From the NCBI RefSeq assembly GCF_006540305.1, contig NZ_BJOR01000001.1, positions 7,917,631 through 7,981,630 of the forward strand: a DNA stretch of 64,000 nucleotides, read 5' to 3'. How positions within the stretch are numbered: position 1 is the stretch's first letter; every line of letters begins with the position of its first letter. Under the pieces are notes generated by a model, which was not told the DNA's origin, did no database searches, and worked only from the letters and a program-made list of their open reading frames with translations. The position numbers were made by a program, and so were the translations under genes. This document shows, one piece after another, positions 60,885 through 64,000 of the stretch. Source of the DNA: Streptomyces sp. 6-11-2 (GTDB lineage: Bacteria; Actinomycetota; Actinomycetes; Streptomycetales; Streptomycetaceae).

Positions 60885-61141
60885 GACAGCATTGGGGGTC
60901 AATGGAACCGCCGCTGCCGCCAGCCACGGTCCCGGTTTCGGACTGCACGCTCCCGGGAGCTGACCTACCCACGGGCCGACGTGCGCGCCTCATGCCCGCG
61001 GGACCGTTTTACGGGGCGGGGCGACTGTTGGTCAGCAGAGTGCTCAAGTACCGGGTGTGGGCGGTGAGGAGCCGCGCGTTACCGGCCCGCTGCTGCCTCA
61101 TCTCTTCCAGCGGCGGCCCTACTGGCAGCCTCAGGTCATGA

Positions 61142-61813
61142 GCGAGGCCGCAGTCAAAGCACAGGCTCGATCGAACGCTGGAAGCCACCGGCCTGCGCGA
61201 CCAGGCAGGCCAGCCGCTGAACTACACACCGCACGACTTCCGCAGGATGTTCGCCACCGAGGCCGTCACCGGCGGCCTGCCCGTCCACATCGCCGCCCGC
61301 ATCCTCGGACACAAGACGCTGACCACCACTCAGGCATACCTCGCGGTCTTCCAGGACGACCTCGTGCGCACCTACCGCGGCTTCCTCGACCGCCGCCGGG
61401 CTGACCGACCGCAGGACGAGTACCGCGAGCCCACCGAGCAGGAGTGGCACGACTTCCAGCAGCACTTCGAGCTCCGCAAGGTGTCACTGGGCACCTGCGG
61501 GCGACCTTACGGAACCCCCTGCAAGCACGAGCACGCCTGCATCCGCTACCCCGTTCTCCAGATGGATCCCCGCCAGAGGCCACGCCTCATCGAGATCATC
61601 CAGAACCTCCGCGAGCGCATCACCGAGGCCCGCGCCAACGGCTGGCTCGGCGAGGTCGAGGGACTCCAGGTCAGCTTCGACGCTGCGATGGCCAAGCTCA
61701 ACAGCCTCAAGCGATCTGCGACTGATGGCCGGCCGCAGCTGGTGGACCTTGGCATGCCAGTCTTCACCGACCATGCACCCTCGCCCCGGCAGGGACCGGG
61801 AGGGCCCGGATAA
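61142..61813 (+). pseudogene. Tyrosine recombinase/integrase, C-terminal part
   Basis: Frame opens after a stop at 61139. LEATGLRDQAGQPLNYTPHD then FRRMFATEAVTGGLPVHIAA contains HXFRR. ARILGHKTLTTTQAYLAVFQ contains the second His and the Tyr nucleophile. DLVRTYRGFLDRRRADRPQD and a ~110-residue C-terminal extension with a Cys-rich stretch GTCGRPYGTPCKHEHACIRY follow. The sequence after the Tyr is intact, but the first Arg and core-binding domain are lost. ATG 61247 is the first start in frame. Confidence 0.7.
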
Positions 61814-61828
61814 CCGGCCCTGATCCTG

Positions 61829-62446
61829 TCAATGAGCGAGTTCGGCTTGGCGCAGGCTGCGGAACACCGCCGGGGTCGTCCATCCGCGCAACGTGGCGTG
61901 AATCGCCGATCGGAATGCGGTTTCGGCGGTGGCGTCGTCGAGGGCCCCAGCCAGTTCGAGAGTCACCAGTCCGTGCAGGGTGGCCCAGATCGACAGGGCG
62001 ATCGACGTTGCTTCGCCGACGAGGACGGACGCCGCCAACGCGCGATCGATCGCTGCGAGGAGCGGAAGGATCGGGTCACTGGCACCGACCTCCCCCGACG
62101 GGTCGAAGGACTGCACACCACCGAACAGCACCGTGTACAGGTGGCTGTGTCCGAGCCCCCAACGACGGTAGGCGACGGCCAGCACGTAGAGGTCGGCGAG
62201 AGGGTCCGCTGAGGTCTGCGCCGCCGACAGGTTTTGGAACAGGCCGGTGACAGCTCTGTCGCGCACCGCACCGATCAGCCCGTCCTTGCCACCGAACAAG
62301 GAATACACCGCCGTAGTCGACGCCTCGGCAGCAGCGGCCACGGCGCGGACCGTGAGCGACTCCCGCGGACGGGTGGCGAGCATCTCGGTCGCGCACTCCA
62401 CAAGCCGCTCTTTGACGGCCTCGTCGTTTGTTCTCGGCCTACCCAC
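61829..62446 (-). CDS. TetR-family regulator
   Basis: 205 residues from ATG 62446. GRPRTNDEAVKERLVECATE then SLTVRAVAAAAEASTTAVYS and LFGGKDGLIGAVRDRA form the HTH (residues ~28-58). The C-terminal WHG-type domain is YLAVAY-like, with LYTVLFGGVQSF and ALSIWATLHGLVTLELAGAL. It is divergent from a membrane-bound hydrolase gene 68 bp away, its likely target. Confidence 0.9.
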   Translation of the reverse strand: MGRPRTNDEAVKERLVECATEMLATRPRESLTVRAVAAAAEASTTAVYSLFGGKDGLIGAVRDRAVTGLFQNLSAAQTSADPLADLYVLAVAYRRWGLGHSHLYTVLFGGVQSFDPSGEVGASDPILPLLAAIDRALAASVLVGEATSIALSIWATLHGLVTLELAGALDDATAETAFRSAIHATLRGWTTPAVFRSLRQAELAH

Positions 62447-62514
62447 GACCAGCAGCCTACCCTCTTTGATAACGTCGTTTTGAAACAGCGTTCTGAAACT
62501 GTTGGAGGTCCGCC
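62447..62514. promoter_or_regulatory. Shared promoter/operator region between TetR and hydrolase
   Basis: GTTTTGAAAC (62478-62487) and GTTCTGAAAC (62491-62500) are direct repeats 13 bp apart, flanked by AACG and CTGTT. TTTGATAACG upstream could hold a -10 for one direction. GGAGG at 62505 is the ribosome site for ATG 62515. Confidence 0.5.
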
Positions 62515-63849
62515 ATGCCCACGTCCGCCATACGTCTCGTCCGCTTCGCTGGACGCTTACTGCTGGCCCTGGCCGCCGTCACGATGCTGGTCGTCGTCTT
62601 TCTCGTACTGATCGCCCTCACAGACGGGGCAGGCTCGGGGCTCGCCGCATGGTTGCCGACCCTCGGACTCGGGGCGATCCTCGCGATGTGGCGGGGGCGG
62701 TGCCGCACTTGGCCGGCGCGGCTCGCGCCGTTCCTGCCGGTGGCTGTCGCGGCAGCATTGACGGCGTCGGTCTGCATCCCGACCGTGCCGACGGCCCGGC
62801 GGTACCCGCCCGCCCTACCCTTCGTGACCACGCAGCACTGGAGCCTGACCACGGGCAGCCGGGTCGCGGTGTACCACTACCCGCCCACGCACCCCAGCCC
62901 CCGGCATCCCATCCCGCTCGTGTACCTCAACGGCGGACCGGTCCGTGGCATCTCGGTGCTCGACCACCTGTTCCTGCAACTCCTGGCACGCCAGGGCTAC
63001 GACGTCTACGCCTACGAACAGGCCGGCGGCGGACGCAGCGACCTGCTCCCCATGGGCCAGTACACGATCTCCAGGTCGGTCCGCGACCTCGCCGCCTTCA
63101 TCGACCGCCTGGACAAGGGCAAGGTCGACATCCTCGGATTCTCCTCAGGCGGGGCCGTGCTCACCCGAGCCCTGGCCGACCCGAGCGTCGCCGCACGCTT
63201 GCACCGCGCGATCATTGCCGAGCCCGGCCCCATGGACGGCCCCACCGCACACATCGCCGGGCACAAGGGCCGAAAATCCGCACGCGGCCTCGCGCCGGCC
63301 CCTACCGGACCGCGATCGACGCACGTCCCCCGGTACGCCGTGGCATTCGGCCTCATGAGGCTCGGACTCCTCACCCCCGACACCGGACTGATCGGACAGG
63401 CCGAAGGCGACAACGCCTTCACCGCCGCAGACCTCGGCAGCGACACCGCATCCGCATACTGCGCGCGCGAAGCGCACCGCATCCCCGCCGAGGACACCGC
63501 ACAGAACTTCTCCTTCAGCCCCGCCGCCAGCCTCCGCATCCAGCAGACGGTCAAGGACTCACCCTCCATCGCCCCGCAACTGAGGCGCTCCCGGATCCCC
63601 GCGATGCTGATGATCGCCGAGTGCTCCTCTCAGATCCGTCAATGGGAGACCACCGTCCTTGCCAATGACCCCGCCATCCAGCGCACGCAGTACATGCCCG
63701 GAGTCGGACACCACATGTGGAACGGCCTTGGCGACAACAACGACCGGGCCGCCGCCGTCATCACCGCGTTCTTTCAGGGCAAGCGAGCACCCCTGCCGAA
63801 CTACCCGACCCGCGACGAGATCCCTGCCTTCCTGCGCGACCACCAATGA
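62515..63849 (+). CDS. Membrane-anchored alpha/beta hydrolase (prolyl-aminopeptidase-like)
   Basis: 444 residues. Three N-terminal hydrophobic segments (LLLALAAVTMLVVVFLVLIA, GLAAWLPTLGLGAILAMW, LAPFLPVAVAAALTASV) are followed by an alpha/beta hydrolase of ~350 residues on the far side of the membrane. Motifs: oxyanion loop YLNGGPVRG, YEQAGGGRSD (the D..G.G.S block of peptidase S33), nucleophile elbow LGFSSGGAVL, and His in PGVGHHMW. Substrate unknown; could be a peptide, ester or lactone. The divergent TetR gene likely controls it, as in many signal- or detoxification-linked pairs. Confidence 0.88.
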   Translation: MPTSAIRLVRFAGRLLLALAAVTMLVVVFLVLIALTDGAGSGLAAWLPTLGLGAILAMWRGRCRTWPARLAPFLPVAVAAALTASVCIPTVPTARRYPPALPFVTTQHWSLTTGSRVAVYHYPPTHPSPRHPIPLVYLNGGPVRGISVLDHLFLQLLARQGYDVYAYEQAGGGRSDLLPMGQYTISRSVRDLAAFIDRLDKGKVDILGFSSGGAVLTRALADPSVAARLHRAIIAEPGPMDGPTAHIAGHKGRKSARGLAPAPTGPRSTHVPRYAVAFGLMRLGLLTPDTGLIGQAEGDNAFTAADLGSDTASAYCAREAHRIPAEDTAQNFSFSPAASLRIQQTVKDSPSIAPQLRRSRIPAMLMIAECSSQIRQWETTVLANDPAIQRTQYMPGVGHHMWNGLGDNNDRAAAVITAFFQGKRAPLPNYPTRDEIPAFLRDHQ

Positions 63850-63937
63850 AGACGGTTCAGCCGTAACCGGCAACGGCGGGCGAAACCTCGAAGCCGCCCC
63901 GGCCCTGCCGCGAGTCTGCGACGCGGTCGCTCTTCTG

Positions 63938-64000
63938 TCACACCAACGGGACCCGTTTGCGGAGGAGTTGGAAGCCAGTCCGGCCAAACGACGGTTATGA
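63938..64000 (-). pseudogene. ISL3-family transposase C-terminus, runs off the window
   Basis: Minus strand: SFGRTGFQLLRKRVPLV and a stop at 63938. FGR.GF.LLRKRV matches the last residues of the 54.4-kb ISL3 transposase (FGRAGFELLRKRVLLS) with clear differences, so another ISL3 copy begins at the window edge. Completeness cannot be judged. Confidence 0.7.

Noticed and set aside
1..64000. tRNA, rRNA or riboswitch genes
   Set aside because: No cloverleaf-like GGTTCGAATCC T-arm with matching acceptor stem, no rRNA core sequence and no known riboswitch consensus was recognised by eye. A covariance-model scan would be needed to exclude small RNAs.

Overview
The sequence is very GC-rich, has strong third-position GC bias and uses GTG and TTG starts. 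It encodes streptomycete-type families: SigF/SigB-like sigma factor, SpoIIE phosphatase with HATPase, zinc-free ribosomal protein paralogues, HelD and Tat-exported enzymes. It is best read as Streptomyces DNA, probably from an unstable chromosome arm or a large linear plasmid. I did not try to name the species. About half of the window is ordinary accessory genes. The other half is a graveyard of insertion sequences (IS3, IS5, IS110, IS200/IS605, IS256, IS630, IS701-like, IS982, ISL3, Tn3), many nested or fused to pieces of other genes.

Layout. 1-5.3 kb: 5'-truncated Na+/H+ antiporter, a formaldehyde-dehydrogenase-like enzyme, then an IS3 element with matching 17-bp ends sitting between an IS256 stub and an ISL3 relic. 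5.5-13.1 kb: small secreted proteins, an HTH membrane regulator, a Tn3 relic, an MFS exporter convergent with a WYL regulator, and a HEAT-repeat gene. 13.6-14.3 kb: rpmG-rpmE-rpmJ cluster of zinc-independent ribosomal proteins. 14.5-21.5 kb: MarR, SDR, a GH25 lysozyme with 84-bp tandem repeats, an SMI1/KNR4 gene and several relics.

21.97-28.90 kb is an apparently intact 6.93-kb Tn3-family transposon: 40-bp terminal inverted repeats with one mismatch, a 5-bp target duplication (AATTT), a full transposase and a serine resolvase. Its cargo is a TetR regulator plus a HelD-type RNA-polymerase helicase. This is the most notable system in the window, because HelD/HelR proteins can release rifamycins from RNA polymerase.

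29-30.7 kb is a translationally coupled sigma-factor operon. An ECF sigma gene is interrupted by an in-frame TAG, and its stop overlaps the start of a SigF-like gene with a foreign-looking N-terminus. 30.8-31.5 kb carries a two-gene cassette of unknown function whose first gene recurs at 50.1 kb. 32.7-37.6 kb holds a secreted ThuA/sugar-dehydrogenase/PKD protein and a Tat-exported sugar isomerase-like protein. 37.8-39 kb is a DUF1772/TetR pair with two matching operator-like sites. 40-46.5 kb contains secreted and membrane proteins, a LuxR-type regulator and a PAS-GAF-SpoIIE-HATPase protein. 46.7-52.5 kb is conjugation and helicase debris with a GNAT gene flanked by inverted ends.

53.86-56.15 kb is a second apparently intact element: an ISL3-type transposon with perfect 24-bp ends that carries a SUKH-3 immunity-like gene tail-to-tail with the transposase. 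56-64 kb has Ku relics in a direct repeat, an MFS/HxlR pair, broken tyrosine integrases, a TetR/hydrolase pair and the start of another ISL3 relic at the window edge. All functional statements come from reading the sequence; no database search was run.
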